This document shows, piece by piece, positions 12,301-24,211 of a stretch of DNA of 64,000 bases. The stretch is from NCBI GenBank assembly GCA_036877525.1, contig JAZGTH010000068.1, forward strand, positions 3,342,501 to 3,406,500, read 5' to 3'. Origin of the DNA: Chromobotia macracanthus (Eukaryota > Chordata > Actinopteri > Cypriniformes > Botiidae). Every line of letters starts with the position of its first letter. Within the stretch, counting starts at the first letter, position 1. Below the pieces are notes generated by a model. It was not told the DNA's origin, searched no databases, and saw only the letters and a list, made by a program, of their open reading frames with translations. A program made the position numbers and the translations under genes.

Positions 12301-15300
12301 CTTCCTGCTTGTTAAACCCGTAACTACCATCTACAACCCACCACCCTGTAAGAGTTTCTGCATTTAACCTCCTGGCTGTTATCTGAGATTGAAGCTGACT
12401 ACAGTAATCCACTTACATTGAACACTTAGACTAGTTCCTGTCCTGTATCTCAGCCACTGGATCCCTCTATGCCCACATCAGTTATGATCAGTAATCTGAT
12501 CTAAACACTCTTTCAGTTGAAACAAAGAATTTCAAACAGTGAATCTCATTACTGTAGGTGCTGGACATATGTCAATAATTTAAACACTCAAAGGGTTTTA
12601 CCCGCCCTGACATTTATTTTTGTCTGATAATAAATTATTAGAGATCTAATAACACCGTCTACTATGAAAATGATCAAAAGTCTGTTTGTTTGGCCATTCC
12701 TTTGAATAAATTACCATATATTCAGCTCTTTAATGTTTCCACGTTATTTTATGCATCTTTTCTAAGTGGAATTCTGTTGCACTTTCTGATATTCAGATAA
12801 TCCGACTTTCTTAGTTGAATGGAATGTACCATTCAGGCATTCAAGCCCTCCTCACACTTCCTGTGGCCTTATGTGTGTGGGTTGCTGTAAAAGTTGACCA
12901 CTATAATCAGCAACAGTAATATCAATTTAGCAGAACCAGTTGTCTAATATGTATAACTCAGCATTGTGTTGCCTATTCTTTGTCTGTGAGTGCAGGTTAC
13001 GATCTACAAATCCATACCCACGAGACTGCTGTCCAGAGCCTGGGGGCGGTTGAACCAGGTGGACCTGCCAACTTGGTTACGGAAACCCGTGTACAATCTG
13101 TATATATGGACATTTGGTGTAAACATGAAAGAAGCAGCTGTGGAAGATCTACAGCACTACAGAAACCTGGGAGAGTTTTTTAGGCGCAAACTCAAGCCTC
13201 AGGTCCGACCAGTGTGCGACTCGCACTGTGTGGTGAGTCTGGTCAAAGAGCTGTTTTTATTTAAACGTACATATTCATCCTGTCCTAGGAGGAGTGGGCA
13301 CACTGAATTTTGTTTGCAATTCACTTTCATACCTATATAAATCTTGAAGAACCTACGTTTTCTGACCTGTAGATTAAAAGATTCTTTGCTTAAAAATTGT
13401 TTGTCACTTGCTCCATAGATCAGCCCAGCTGATGGCAAGATCCTTCATTTTGGTCATGTGAAGAACTGTGAGGTGGAACAGGTAAAGGGCGTGACTTACT
13501 CCTTGGAGACATTCCTTGGGCCACGCACCTGGTCTGAAAGTCTCATCAATAACAGAAGTGAGTCCTTCATACCAGTGATAGTCAACCCTACTTCTGTACA
13601 GTTCCAGCCCTGTTCAACACGCCTGCCTGCAATGTTCAACTAATCCAGACAAACCTTATGTGGATCAGATTTGTTTGGTTAGTGTTAGACCTAAAGCCTG
13701 CAGGAAGTAGATTTAGTAAAAACAATCATACCCTGCATTCCATTCTGAAGGGCTCATCACTGTGCCCTGATCGCTTTGAAGGGTTTACACGCCAGAGTAA
13801 GAGCCTCCAAGGGATGACTGGTATGGGGGACCAATAAAACTGTTCCTTGGAATGTACCACGTCATCTTCCCATGCCCATTAAGGGGGTGCCATTGTCGCA
13901 CAAAGAATCTTTGGAAAGAATCATGGGAGCAAAGAACACACTGATAGTCATAACCCAAAACCTTAATCTAGCCCTAATGTATCTGTAAAATCTTCAGTAA
14001 TATGTTATGCATTTCTGCCATTAGCATCACCAAAACAAAGTATAGCAATTATGTTCATACTGTTGTTCATAATGTTCATAAGTTTCCCAAACACTCCTCA
14101 TCTGCCATTGGTTAGCAAAACAGATGGTCCCACCCCAAACTCACACCATTGATTGCACTGGTTTGGCACTCAGACCAATGTATCAACATTTTAACAGTGC
14201 CATAGAGCCAATATTTACATTTTCCAGGGAAATAATTGTTCCAGGGGTTTACTTATATAGTATTTCTTGTCTTTTTAAGATGAGGATGACCCTGGCTCCT
14301 TCCAGAATACCCTGGTCACTAAAGAGGGGAATGAGTTGTTTCACTGTGTCATATATCTGGCTCCAGGAGACTATCACTGCTTCCACTCGCCTACAGACTG
14401 GAGGGTGGCACACAGACGACACTTCCCAGGTCAGTGTCTCTATAATGATATGATTCTTCCTCTGTGTTATTTTGCTTTGCTTAAATAGATTTATCACCAG
14501 AGTCTTATACGCTTAGCTTGTAAGTGTCTTTTGTAATCTGATGGTGAATAAGCAGTGCATGACACTCAGTGCATGGTTACATTAATATACACAGCAGTTA
14601 TGTATATAGCTATACATAACTATATACAGTGTGTGGGTGTGGTTTGATATCTGTGTTTGTGTTGCAGGTTCTCTGATGTCAGTCAACCCAGGAGTTGCAC
14701 GCTGGATTAAGGAACTTTTCTGCCACAATGAGCGTGTGGTCTTGAGTGGAGAGTGGACACATGGCTTCTTTTCACTCACAGCTGTAGGGGCCACAAATGT
14801 GGGATCTATACGCATCTACTTTGACAAGGTCAGAACTTTGTCCTGAAAGTGTATAGCTCAAGATGCGGCAAATAAATTGTTTCTACAGGGTGATGAGAGT
14901 TTTCACACATTTTTCATCGGCAGCAGTTGAAGTCACAGTGTTTACACTATACACAAGCAGTAAGGTGCTGTGCCGCAGAAATATCACAGATGCAGGGCTG
15001 TAAGTAGAGTTTCAGCTCTGATCTTATTTTTGCTGCGTGCCATGCTGAACTCAGCAGAAAACTTGGTGAAATGCATTGTAAATCTATTTATCAACACAGT
15101 CTTCCTCAGTATCTGCTTTTATGAAACACTAAATGACGGAATAAACTTACCCATTGTTTAAAAACTTTAAACTTTAAAAAGTGTAAGTCAATTTTATTTT
15201 AAATGGATTAATTACCATTTGGACAAAGTCCCTCTTTTTGTTAAGTTTATATTTGGTCTGAATTTATAGCAGTTATTATTTGTTAGGTTTTGTGTATAGT

Positions 15301-16317
15301 GTAATAGTTCTGTTATACAGAATATATTGCAGACACAAGATGTGTGAAGCAGACTTGAAAGTTTAATACACTTGCATTATTATACCACAGCTGCACGATT
15401 TGGGGTTAATTTGACAAAATACTGCATTGCAAACTAATACAGTTAGACGCGAACATCAGTCACCACAGAAAAGTTTTAAATGCTCATTAGCAACAGGATC
15501 ATTATTGTTAGTGTGAAATGTTTTTTCTTCTTGGAAATAGACTCGGTTTGAAACGGTTTGTGAGATATTGAGCTTCACCACCAAGAGTAGATTTGGCCTC
15601 ATTCCTAATAGGAGAAGGGAGCTGTTGACAGACCACTAGACAGTATCAGGGTTGTGTAACAATGTGGGTTAATGGGTGAGATGACTGCAGTTTACTTGCT
15701 GGTCATATTTGTAATGCCCCCGGGAAGCTATGTCCAATCATGAAAGTACAGCTTCCATCTACTTGAATGGGTAAAGGCTAAAATATCTAATTATCCTCAT
15801 CATCTAGGTTACATTTCAATAACATTTTTAAAATGTAATTAAAACATACCAATTTAAAATGTCATGTCTGCAAAACTAACATTTTGAATTAAATGTTGAT
15901 AACTTATCATAATGAAAACAAATCAAAACGAAATAGAATTGCAAACATAAAAATTTGAATTTATTCACCCAAGCGGTCGCCGTACCCAGCCCTACCAAAT
16001 TTGGAGCACAGTTTGATTTTAAAGGGCTTATATAGACGAACGTCATTAATGAGATGTATTGTTCATTCTGATGCACTACTGTTTTTCCCCTTCAGGAATT
16101 ACATACCAACAGCCCTCGCTACAGCAAAGGATCATACAATGACTTCAGCTACATAACAAACAACCGAGAAGGCATTTCCATGAGGAAAGGAGAGCACTTG
16201 GGCGAGTTCAACTTGGGCTCCACTATTGTGCTATTATTTGAAGCTCCTCGAAATTTTACCTTTAATTTGCAAGCAGGCCAGAAGATCCGTTTCGGGGAAC
16301 CTCTGGGGTCAATGTGA
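6394..16317 (+). CDS. pisd: Phosphatidylserine decarboxylase (pisd), internal-promoter isoform, complete
   Basis: Converts phosphatidylserine to phosphatidylethanolamine at the mitochondrial inner membrane (in mammals one N-terminal splice form also goes to lipid droplets). Coding exons: 6394-6452, 10956-11121, 12996-13232, 13419-13557, 14280-14429, 14668-14828 and 16096-16317. All have GT-AG junctions and consistent phases, giving 377 residues against about 375-409 in human. The N-terminus (MCQRSVKQQQG..., then QFPQLALRRRLGQLSCMSR) matches the human MCQ... isoform and carries a hydrophobic SFLYYILPFGAL segment. The last exon carries the self-cleavage motif LGST: cut between Gly345 and Ser346, with the serine becoming the pyruvoyl group. 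Likely partners in maturation and catalysis are Asp159 (SPADG) and His236 (YHCFH). The fold appears intact, with no frameshift. The exon at 10956 is skipped in the long isoform. The 3' UTR follows 16317. Confidence 0.95.
6450..6652 (+). CDS. pisd: Possible extended first exon of pisd using a downstream donor and a second start
   Basis: The usual donor after 6452 (tg|gtgaga) lies inside a second open frame that begins with ATG at 6450 and stays open to 6652, where a second donor (cag|gtaccg) occurs. Both donors leave two bases of a codon, so either can join the exon at 10956 in frame. The extended product would start MVRCCRSLHSSPSCY. It is Arg/Ser-rich with no acidic residue in the first 21 residues, which looks like a mitochondrial presequence, and continues into a Gly/Pro/Ala-rich stretch before the common QFPQLAL segment. 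The first ATG (6394) would end at a stop immediately after 6452 in this longer form. I have no homolog in mind for this stretch, so it may be unspliced leader sequence. Confidence 0.35.
7719..7820 (+). repeat. 'TTGCTAGGG' dispersed repeat fragment
   Basis: Several imperfect copies of 'tgctagggtgttg' and 'gttgctagggtcattt' type words are present. The same family occurs at about 24598-24620, 48200-48245, 58905-58945 and, in the opposite orientation, 63707-63785. It is probably an old cypriniform interspersed repeat; its ends cannot be defined by eye. Confidence 0.5.
9478..10493. mobile_element. Non-autonomous hAT-like DNA element
   Basis: The left end is AGGGCTGCAC (9478-9487) and the right end is GTGGAGCCCT (10484-10493). 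These are inverted copies with one mismatch, a terminal type seen in fish hAT-like elements. The interior, about 1 kb, has no long open frame, so it is non-autonomous. The expected 8-bp target duplication is not clear: TATCATTT on the left against ATTATGAT on the right. A long palindrome lies inside at 10142-10182. Confidence 0.5.
10142..10182. repeat. 17-bp perfect inverted repeat
   Basis: TTTAATGTAATATTACA at 10142-10158 is followed by a 7-base spacer and its exact reverse complement at 10166-10182. Each arm also contains its own palindrome TGTAATATTACA, so the DNA could fold as one long hairpin or as two small ones. It lies inside the hAT-like element. Confidence 0.75.
12237..12300 (+). 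repeat. SINE/LINE-type 3' tail fragment
   Basis: The sequence 'cactttggactaaagcagct' followed by 'gccagacatataaatgcaaa' resembles the 3' end of the SINE at 62077-62235 ('gctttgaataaaagcgtctg' and then 'ccaaatgcataaatg'). No tRNA-like head is visible upstream, so this is a truncated copy in a pisd intron. Confidence 0.55.
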
Positions 16318-17446
16318 CTTTCAGGAGAGGGTAACAGAAGTTGACGGACACACTAATCTGTGTGCAGATGCTTTCAGGGTCTCAAAAACGATTACGCTCA
16401 CATCTGCAGAGGTGTGCTCTGTTTAAACTGACATGTGCACTCATATGTACTCACTCAACCACCACTGTTGCATTGTTGCCATTGGGATCTCAGTCATTTC
16501 ATTAGGGGTTATACATTTGTTTTTGTTTCTTTATTGTAAAATACCTTGTAAGGCAAGGCTTATACCGTCAGGTTGTGAAGTATTTGCCTTAAAATGCCAT
16601 CCAGCTTTTTGTTTGTTTTTGGAGCCAAATTATTTTTATTTCATTGTAGTAATGGATGTTTTGTTTTTCTGTGTTCGGCCATATTGCCTTTGGCTGGAGT
16701 CACAGCTGACTCTGCAATCATTGGGACACTTTTCACATGTAAAAACAGGGAATGTATGAGAGACTATGGTTTATCAAACCTAATGTTTAACCAGACGCTC
16801 TACCTTTCTCGTCTAATACACTTTTTTTCCATCCAACTTTCTCTTCATAAAGGTTACTGCCACAATCATCAACAGTCATCACTGCCATTGTTCTCCGATG
16901 TTAAAATATGCCTTCGCTTGTTGGTCTAGCGATTAGTTGGAAGATTAAAGTCAAGTATTGCTCTGGTAGAGAAAGCTCTACTCACAGCTCTACTTGTTTT
17001 ATCTCAATTTGATTAGTGCCAAAAAAATCAAGATATATTTTTACTAACACGTTTTTTCCCTTTTGATTTGAATCAATTCTCATGTGATCTTTGAATGTTT
17101 TGTTCTTGGAGTTATCATTGTTTATTCAACAAGCATCTGGAATGTTCAACCATCTACACTGGGGTAAAGACACTTGTAGTTCCCCACGTTCTGGACCACG
17201 CATAAAGAAGCAGGATTGTGGTACTGGAGGTTTACCCCTCTGGGCTGATTTCATTTTGAATGTGTTGGAAACCAAGCACTAAGCTTTTTTGTACATCTGG
17301 CCACATCCTTTTTTCAAAAAGAAAAAGTGTGTTAACACTTGTGGGGAAAAGAAAGTGTTATTAATTGAATTCAGTTAACTTAGACATTAATGACACTAGT
17401 TCAGAACGCAAGAAACCTTAATAAATTTTGAAGATCATTTCAAATG
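16318..17446 (+). other. pisd: pisd 3' untranslated region with poly(A) signal
   Basis: Non-coding sequence after the pisd stop. The best polyadenylation hexamer is AATAAA at 17421-17426, which gives a 3' UTR of about 1.1 kb. The cleavage point is inferred. Confidence 0.5.
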
Positions 17447-20400
17447 TTGTGGGTGAATTATCTTTGAGACTAGAACTACACTTGCGAACAAGGTAATTCT
17501 GTGCTAATGCCATAGTTTATTGGACTTGATTACCATGCAAATGTATGAATATGGTAGATATTAAGTACCGCTAGAATATAGCAAAGTTCCATGTTATCAT
17601 ACACGCATAAAATGTCAGAAACACTTTATAAGGATTGTATCAGGAGCGTTGCTGTTGGATGGGGACAGCCAGGAAGGTTCTGGGCTCTGTGATGTGGGGG
17701 TTGCATAAACATTTTATTTCAGGCCTCTTGAGTCAAAAGCAACCTTTCCTCATGACATGAAGACTTCATGACATCTCAAGCATGTCCTGCAGTCTAAATG
17801 TATGCCACCACAGCTCCAGGAATACATTGTAGAAACATACGGATGGTTAACATGCAGTGATTTAAGTAACTTTTCCATTCATTGTGCATGTGATTATAAT
17901 AACTTCATAACAATTAAAAGACTACATTTTTACTTTAAAAAATGCATTTGTTACATCGCAGGAAAATGTTTAAACTGGTGATCAAATGTAAAACTATTCT
18001 AATGTATTTATGTCTTATTCTGAAATGTTGGTATTGGGAAAAAGGTTTATATCAGTGTTATCTAAACTTAAACACTGTGAAATAGTCAAGCCCAGAAAAA
18101 GCTCTTTAAACACCGTACAACCCTGCCACAATCTTCTCGTTACTAATGTTCATTTTTCATTGTGTTTTGTGTCTATAAAACAGAATTCAGTTCAGAAAAA
18201 CTAAAAGATGGGATGAAAGCAGAGGGGAGGAGCCCCTTTTGTGCCATAATGACAATGTGCCCGTCTGATCATAGTAAATAAATTATTATATTAAATAACA
18301 ATAGCCTGTAATATCATCGCCACTGACAGCAACAATAAAAATAAGAAATATGTTTAACACAAGTTCAATGGGAGCAATAATGTTTTGATCGGGGTGCGAC
18401 AGTAGGTGAGTTTCTTTACAACACTGCGCAGCGTTGCCAAGGCAACAACAGTCACTTTAGTTGTGTCGCAATGTATATACGCACTGTAATGTACATACTT
18501 TCCCATAACAACAACACTACATACTATATAATAGTATAATGTAATTAGGCAAAATGAAATTATAATACTATAACACTATAGTCCATATAATACAAAGTTT
18601 GCAACATTAACAAAGATTTAACATAAGCGCTTTTTGTTTGGTAAAGTAAATAATATTTAGTAATATCATACATCTGTGTTTGTTTGACGTCTTATTCATT
18701 CTGTTTGCATCAACATCTTTTAAAAGAAAAACATTTTAAGTCATCGTGATGTCATTCAAATATTTAGAAACACGTCAGACATTAAATGTAAGGGATTTAT
18801 TTCACAAATAACTTGCATTAAAAATTAATTCTGTACATTTCTGTTGAAAAAAAATACATTTCACGTTCATTGAAGTAATGTATATTTAGTGCCCATTTTG
18901 ATCCTTCTGTCTGCCATAGCACATTACAGAGCAGATTTGATATTAATGTTATATTGATCTTTATATTGCTGCTATATGTGACTTACAACAGTATCTTCAG
19001 TAATGTTTGATACCATGTTAACTCCAGTGCGTTTGGATATGCATTACATATATTCTTATGATATATATGGTATGTGGACTGTGGTAATAATTTGATGCCA
19101 TAATGTTTATCAAAATAGCATAATATTACCATCTCACACAATTACTTTATCATGATATCGCCACACAACTTTATTAAGGGAAATCTGCTGAGATATGCAG
19201 ATTTGTTTGTGAAATCTCACTCCCCCTTCTGGTGGTGAGGATAGTGTTCAATTACAAACAACACAAATCAGCAAAACCATTTACTATCATTTCCATTAAT
19301 CTCCAAAACTAAGAACTTCTGTCCCATATCTACTTAAATGATATTACTGTAATTATTCTTATGACTGTTAATTATCATCAGATTCTCATTGCCGTAACAC
19401 GATGATGAAAAATGTCCTGTTTAAAACAAAAACTAGTTAACCAAAAACATACATTAAATGAAACCTAACAGATACTAATATTATATACAGCTATTTTGAT
19501 TTAAATTATTTCTTTATTTAAATAAAATAATACAAGTTCATGTTAAATTGAGGTGATGTCTTTTGAGGTGATGTCTTAATATTTACAGGATTCATTTTCT
19601 TCATGCAACATATACAATATTTTGTCTTTTCATTTTCGTGAGCTTTACCCACAAACTTTGTTAACGCCGGTATCTGTCCACATGGTTGCGTACCAGTTTA
19701 ACAAATAATCGCATGGTCACAGACCCAATGGTTTTACTGTGAACACTGCACAGTATATGTACTGGACATACTTTAGTTCTGCAGGCCTGTGCTGCAGATT
19801 CCCGCTGCCACGAATTTCTTTACACTGTGAAACCGGCTGGTCTAGCCTCAGTGTTGCCTTGTTCTGTATTTTTCCAGGAACTACAGTCAGCTCCGCTAAG
19901 GCCCTGTTTTCCAAACCGGTTCAGCTGCTGCTTTTATAAGGGTGTCTGCTCTTACTCAGGTGAAAGAATTTGTCGTCACCGAGACTGACTGAGTCACCTT
20001 GATGGAAACTAGGCGTAGGACTACTTAACTACTTAACTTAAGTACAGTGTTGAAAACAACTGTTACAGAAACAAAAGCTATTTTAAGTATCAAAAATATA
20101 CACTGGTTTAAAAAACCTCTTACTAGGGCCTCACATACATTTTACACGTTTAAAATGTTTTTGTTGGCATATCGTCTTGGTGTATGGTGTGTATGGTGTA
20201 ATATTGATTATCATTAAATGATATTAGTAAATGTGTTATGTAAAACTCAAAGCAGCTTTAAAGATCCTGAGACGCTGTGTCAGCTTGTATGTTTAGAGCA
20301 ACCAGAAAAGCTTGTTCAATAGAAACTAGAATAGAACAATCATTCTTCTGGAAAAATTGAAAGTGTCCCATTGTGTTTCTCTTGGTGAAACAATGAGGGC

Positions 20401-21009
20401 TCTTCCTCTGGTTTCACTGTCCTGTATCTCACGGCATGGTGGGGTGTGTCCCACAATCCTAATCACTCTAAACAACAGAAACTTGGAGGAGCTCACATAG
20501 ATCTAATGTAAAATCAAGAGAGCAGTGTCAGTGTAATCCATATGTCCCCAGCCACTCAACATTTTCTAATCCACTAACAGCAGTCAAAACTTTTAAACCT
20601 GTCTAGAAGCAGAAACACCAAAACTGGCCATGTAATAGCGTAATGTGATTTTGTTTGATTGTGTGACACTGAAACGAAGAGGCGAGTGTGCCATTAATTG
20701 CTTGCTTTCACTCTCAAAATATCAGAGCAAGGCAAGGCTGGGTAAATGGCTCAACAAAAGCAATACATATGAATTTAACTATCAATTAAACAGAAGCAAT
20801 TTTTGGCAAAAGAATCCAAATGTACATATTTAAAATAACACGGGCAGTCACAGCAAGCTCTTTTTGCCTAATCCTTAGGGACCGTTCATTGTAGCTAATG
20901 GAGTCTTAAAATCCAGTCATTTTAGCACTGTCAAACAGAATGGTGGTTTCAGAAGTTGCTCATCATGCTCCCTTGTAAACCCATAATCCTTTGCACCGGA
21001 CGGCATGCC
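17447..21009. other. Intergenic, no gene recognised
   Basis: The stretch between pisd and cysrt1. It is AT-rich with no conserved coding frame. It includes a promoter-like site on the minus strand near 19.93-20.0 kb (listed separately), and part of it must be the cysrt1 3' UTR just left of 21010. Confidence 0.5.
19931..19996 (-). promoter_or_regulatory. Candidate TATA/AP-1 promoter without a recognised gene
   Basis: Read on the minus strand there is a perfect AP-1 site TGACTCA (19990-19996). About 50 bases downstream is TATAAAAG (19931-19938), followed by 'cagcagctg' and a more GC-rich stretch down to about 19720. The spacing is that of a TATA promoter firing leftwards. The minus frame at 19717-19914 has no ATG at its start and no family resemblance, so no protein is proposed. 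The whole may be chance. Confidence 0.3.
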
Positions 21010-21333
21010 TCATTTCTTCCTTCGGCAGCGACAGCAACAGGCGTAGCAGCGTCCCACTTGCTCTTCATCTTCCTTCACTGTGTAACCTCCCTGGCTGTTG
21101 TAAGGAGGGCTGTTCTGGCTCCCGTTCTTGGCTGCTCCGTACACCGGCACATTTGAAGGGTTGCTCTCCCCTGGCGTGTGGAAACTGCCGTAAGGGTTCA
21201 AGGCAGAGGTCCGGTTGTAGGAGCCCTCCAAGGCCATGGGGTTCATGATGATGGTGCTGCTGTCAGCCTGAGATCGCAGCTTAGCACGAGGGATGCTGAC
21301 ATCACCATATGGGTTTTCAAGAGAGATATTCAT
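21010..21333 (-). CDS. cysrt1: Cysteine-rich tail protein 1 (cysrt1)
   Basis: A 107-residue protein in one coding exon. The N-terminus ENPYGDVSIPRAKLRSQ matches the start of human CYSRT1 (KNPYAHISIPRAHLR). A second NPYGS motif lies at residues 46-50, and the protein ends in a short basic cysteine cluster (CYACCCRCRRKK, residues 96-107), the feature the family is named for; the fish tail is shorter than the mammalian one. There is no signal peptide or membrane segment; the tail cysteines could be lipid-modified. The function is poorly known; the mammalian protein is epithelial and interacts with cornified-envelope (LCE) proteins. I chose ATG 21331-21333 because it lies three codons after a good acceptor (ccccag|cca, exon edge 21342) and the upstream exon offers no in-frame ATG. 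It is head to head with rnf224, as neighbours in human. Confidence 0.82.
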   Translation of the reverse strand: MNISLENPYGDVSIPRAKLRSQADSSTIIMNPMALEGSYNRTSALNPYGSFHTPGESNPSNVPVYGAAKNGSQNSPPYNSQGGYTVKEDEEQVGRCYACCCRCRRKK

Positions 21334-22090
21334 GGTATTTGGCTGGGGAAGACAGTCAAAAATGAAAACAATCAAAAGCCTTCCTCCAGTTATGGATCAA
21401 ATGAAAGTTGTGTCTCAGTCACTCACTTAGTGCTGGACTGGAACCATTACTGGTCCCAAATATCTGATTTTTATTGAATATTCCTAAAGGGACAAAACAA
21501 CAACAATTATTTCATTGTCATAGGCAAGGCAAAGAAGAAATGGCTTGTCAAGTCAAAGCATTAAAGATTTGTTAAAATTTCAGATATCTGTCACATTTCC
21601 ATCACATTTAGGAGTAAAATGATTTAAAGTACACATTAAGACACCAATAGTTTACGTATAGATAGCTTAAATAGCTTAGGGATCAAATGCATAAAAACTA
21701 TGAAATAACAGTAACCCTAACCCTAACTGAATTAAAAATATTAAACAAATCCAATTAACTATTTAACTAGACTAATCCCATACTAACTTATGTTATAGAT
21801 TCTTAAAAGTAACCACTCTTTGCCTAGCAACTAGCTATGCAGTCCGGGCATTCTCTTAAACAACTTCATAAGAAGTTGATTAATATTTATTACCCGTTAT
21901 TGTATTTATGGTTTACAGTTCTTGTAATTAACACAGTTGTACTTGACACTTTTGTTGTGATTTTTATTAAAGTATTTCTTATGTTTTAACTAACAAGAAT
22001 AAAAAAGATCAAAATAGAAAAAGAAAAAAGCGTGCATGCACAACAAACTTTTCTGGTCAAAGCGGCCCTAAACGCAGATAAAGCACTTAC

Positions 22091-22228
22091 CGGTGGAGGC
22101 CCGGTGCTGACGGGTTCTGTAAGAATCTGCTTTGAGTCCTTAAAACAGCTGCACACTGTTGCTTCCTGTGACTTTTCTTCATCTGTGTGTTGAAACAAGG
22201 TGAAGCAAACCTGAGCTGCCAGGCTGGA
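22091..22228 (-). promoter_or_regulatory. cysrt1: cysrt1 5' untranslated exon and core promoter
   Basis: On the minus strand an exon ends at 22091 with a strong donor (ccaccg|gtaagt) that joins the acceptor before 21342. A TATA-like 'tttaaataag' lies at about 22253-22262, so the start of transcription should be near 22230. The frame continuous with cysrt1 is open through the exon but has no ATG. An out-of-frame ATG just after the TATA-like box opens an upstream frame that, after splicing, terminates at a TGA overlapping the cysrt1 start codon. The start site is inferred. Confidence 0.5.
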
Positions 22229-23434
22229 GGGTGGAGCTGAGCGACCATGAGTCTTATTTAAACACAGTCAATGTGTATGGAGCCCCACCCACAGGAATTC
22301 AAGTGTGCGTGTTTGTGTAGGGAGTGAGGAGGAAGGAGGTTGATTTTGTTAAATTCTAATTTTTATAGAACAATACGTAACAAAAAGGATACCAGTGATA
22401 AACACTTTTCGCCAAATAATAACCCAAAGTAGGTATTTTGGCCTGAAGCAAATATTCAAATAATTATACTTATGCAACACAATTACTCAGTACCAGGCTA
22501 CACCTCCTGCCCACAGAGCTGGTTCAACGAAATTGTTTACTTTAGTTAAACATTACTAAACCTGATATTTTAAGCACATATGACTACTCATAAGACTGTA
22601 TTTAGAAAGGGTGTTATGGAAGTACATGGTAATTATATTGAGAGAAACAAAAGCTATTGTTTGTGGGGTTTTTTGCTGTTGAAATTGTCCTGGAAAATTG
22701 TTACTATAAATGTGGGTTACATCATCAGATTCCATCAAAATGGTTGAGAACATGCAAGATTAATAATTTGCTGTGTAATTACAAGTAATGCTACAAACAT
22801 TTGAGATGTATACTGTAACCACATATATGAGTGGTTCTTAATAGTGGTACATAAAGTACTTTTTACTATTAAACATTTAATTCTTGTCTAGTTATCATGT
22901 ATGTTTCTATGAGCTCATATTAATGAAACTAAATAGAACACTTATACTTTTAAAAATTGCATTTGTCAAATTAAGGACAATTTAAATCCACTACAAAAAA
23001 GTTAAAATACATTTACAGCATCTAATATGTATACACTATGACATTTATATAGTCAGTGAGGTCCAAAAGTCCAGTAGTAATATTAGTTTCTCATTTAAAA
23101 TCTTTTAATGACAAAATGATCAACAACCTGAAAAAGAATTTGAACTGATGAATTAAAATGATTGAAAGAATTTCTTAGTGTTTGGTTATTCTTTTAATTG
23201 ACAGCATGCACAAGAGTTGGCATGGACTTTAGTGGTTTGTGGAAAACTGATTCATGTTATTCCAGAAAAGATTAATCAAGAAACAGTTTTTAGAGAAAAA
23301 TGCATTTACAATACAATAAAAATTGATGCATTTTGAAGCAAGAAGAATTAGAGGCATTAGAAGCAAAAGAATTAGAAGCAAATGTATGCCAAACAAGGTT
23401 GTGCTTGAACGTGTTCTGTATTCAAAGATTAAAG

Positions 23435-24211
23435 TGATAGTTCACCCTTAACCAATGAAAATTCTGTCATTACCAACCTTTATGTCATTCCACATCGGTA
23501 AGACCTTCATTCATCTTCAGAACACAAATTAAGATATTTTTGATGAAATCTGAGTGCTTTCTGACTTCCCATAGACAGCAACGCAAATACCGCTTTGAAG
23601 GCCCAGAAATGTAGGAAAGACATTGTTAAAATAATCCATGTGACTTCAATATTACAATACACTATTCATTTTATGAAGCAGTGAGAATACTTTTTGTGTG
23701 CAAAAAACAAAAATAACGACTTTATTCAACAATTTCTTCTCTTCAGTCTGGTAGGTAGAACACCATGAATGAGCGTGCGTGCATGCGCGTGGTGCGCAGA
23801 AGAGCCAGGTGGAAAAACATTGCAATTAATCTTCTATGTTGACATCTGCAGACATATTTACAAAGATTGTTTTATGTACAGTGTGCGGCTTCCTCTGCTT
23901 CTCAACACAGTGCAGTGATTCCAGGTTCTACCACAGAACGTAGCGTCCTCTGACAGAACCACACCATGGTGCACCATAGTGCTCTCGTGAACACGAAAAA
24001 CATTTTTTAACAAATTTTAACAATGTCTTTATCATCTTTTTGGCCGTTGAAAGTGGTATTTATGTTATTGTCTATGAAGAGTCAGAAAACTCAAATAACA
24101 AATACCTTAATTTGTGTTACGAAGATGAATGAAGGTCTAACAGGTGTGGAGCGACATGAGGGTGAGTTATTAATGACGGTATTTTCACTTTAGGGTGAAC
24201 TATCGCTTTAG
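23435..24211. mobile_element. Non-autonomous DNA element with 'GATAGTTCACCC' terminal repeats
   Basis: The left end 'taaagtgatagttcaccctt' and the right end 'agggtgaactatcgcttta' are inverted copies with few mismatches, and the interior has no open frame. The terminal words and the subterminal 'gaaaattctgtcatta' text are those of a repeat family very abundant in cypriniform genomes. Degenerate members occur at 32795-32862, 53992-54350 and 60474 onward. Confidence 0.8.

Noticed and set aside
15390..15990. Second hAT-like element, suggested by 'gctgcacgatttgg'
   Set aside because: No matching inverted end or target duplication could be located.
21712..21728. Interstitial telomere-like 'taaccctaaccctaac'
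   Set aside because: Only about two and a half units; too short to claim a telomeric relic.
22091..22198. cysrt1 coding start in the upstream exon (frame beginning FQHTDEEKSQ)
   Set aside because: The frame is open but begins at TTG and has no in-frame ATG; ENPYG homology begins right after the ATG at 21331-21333.
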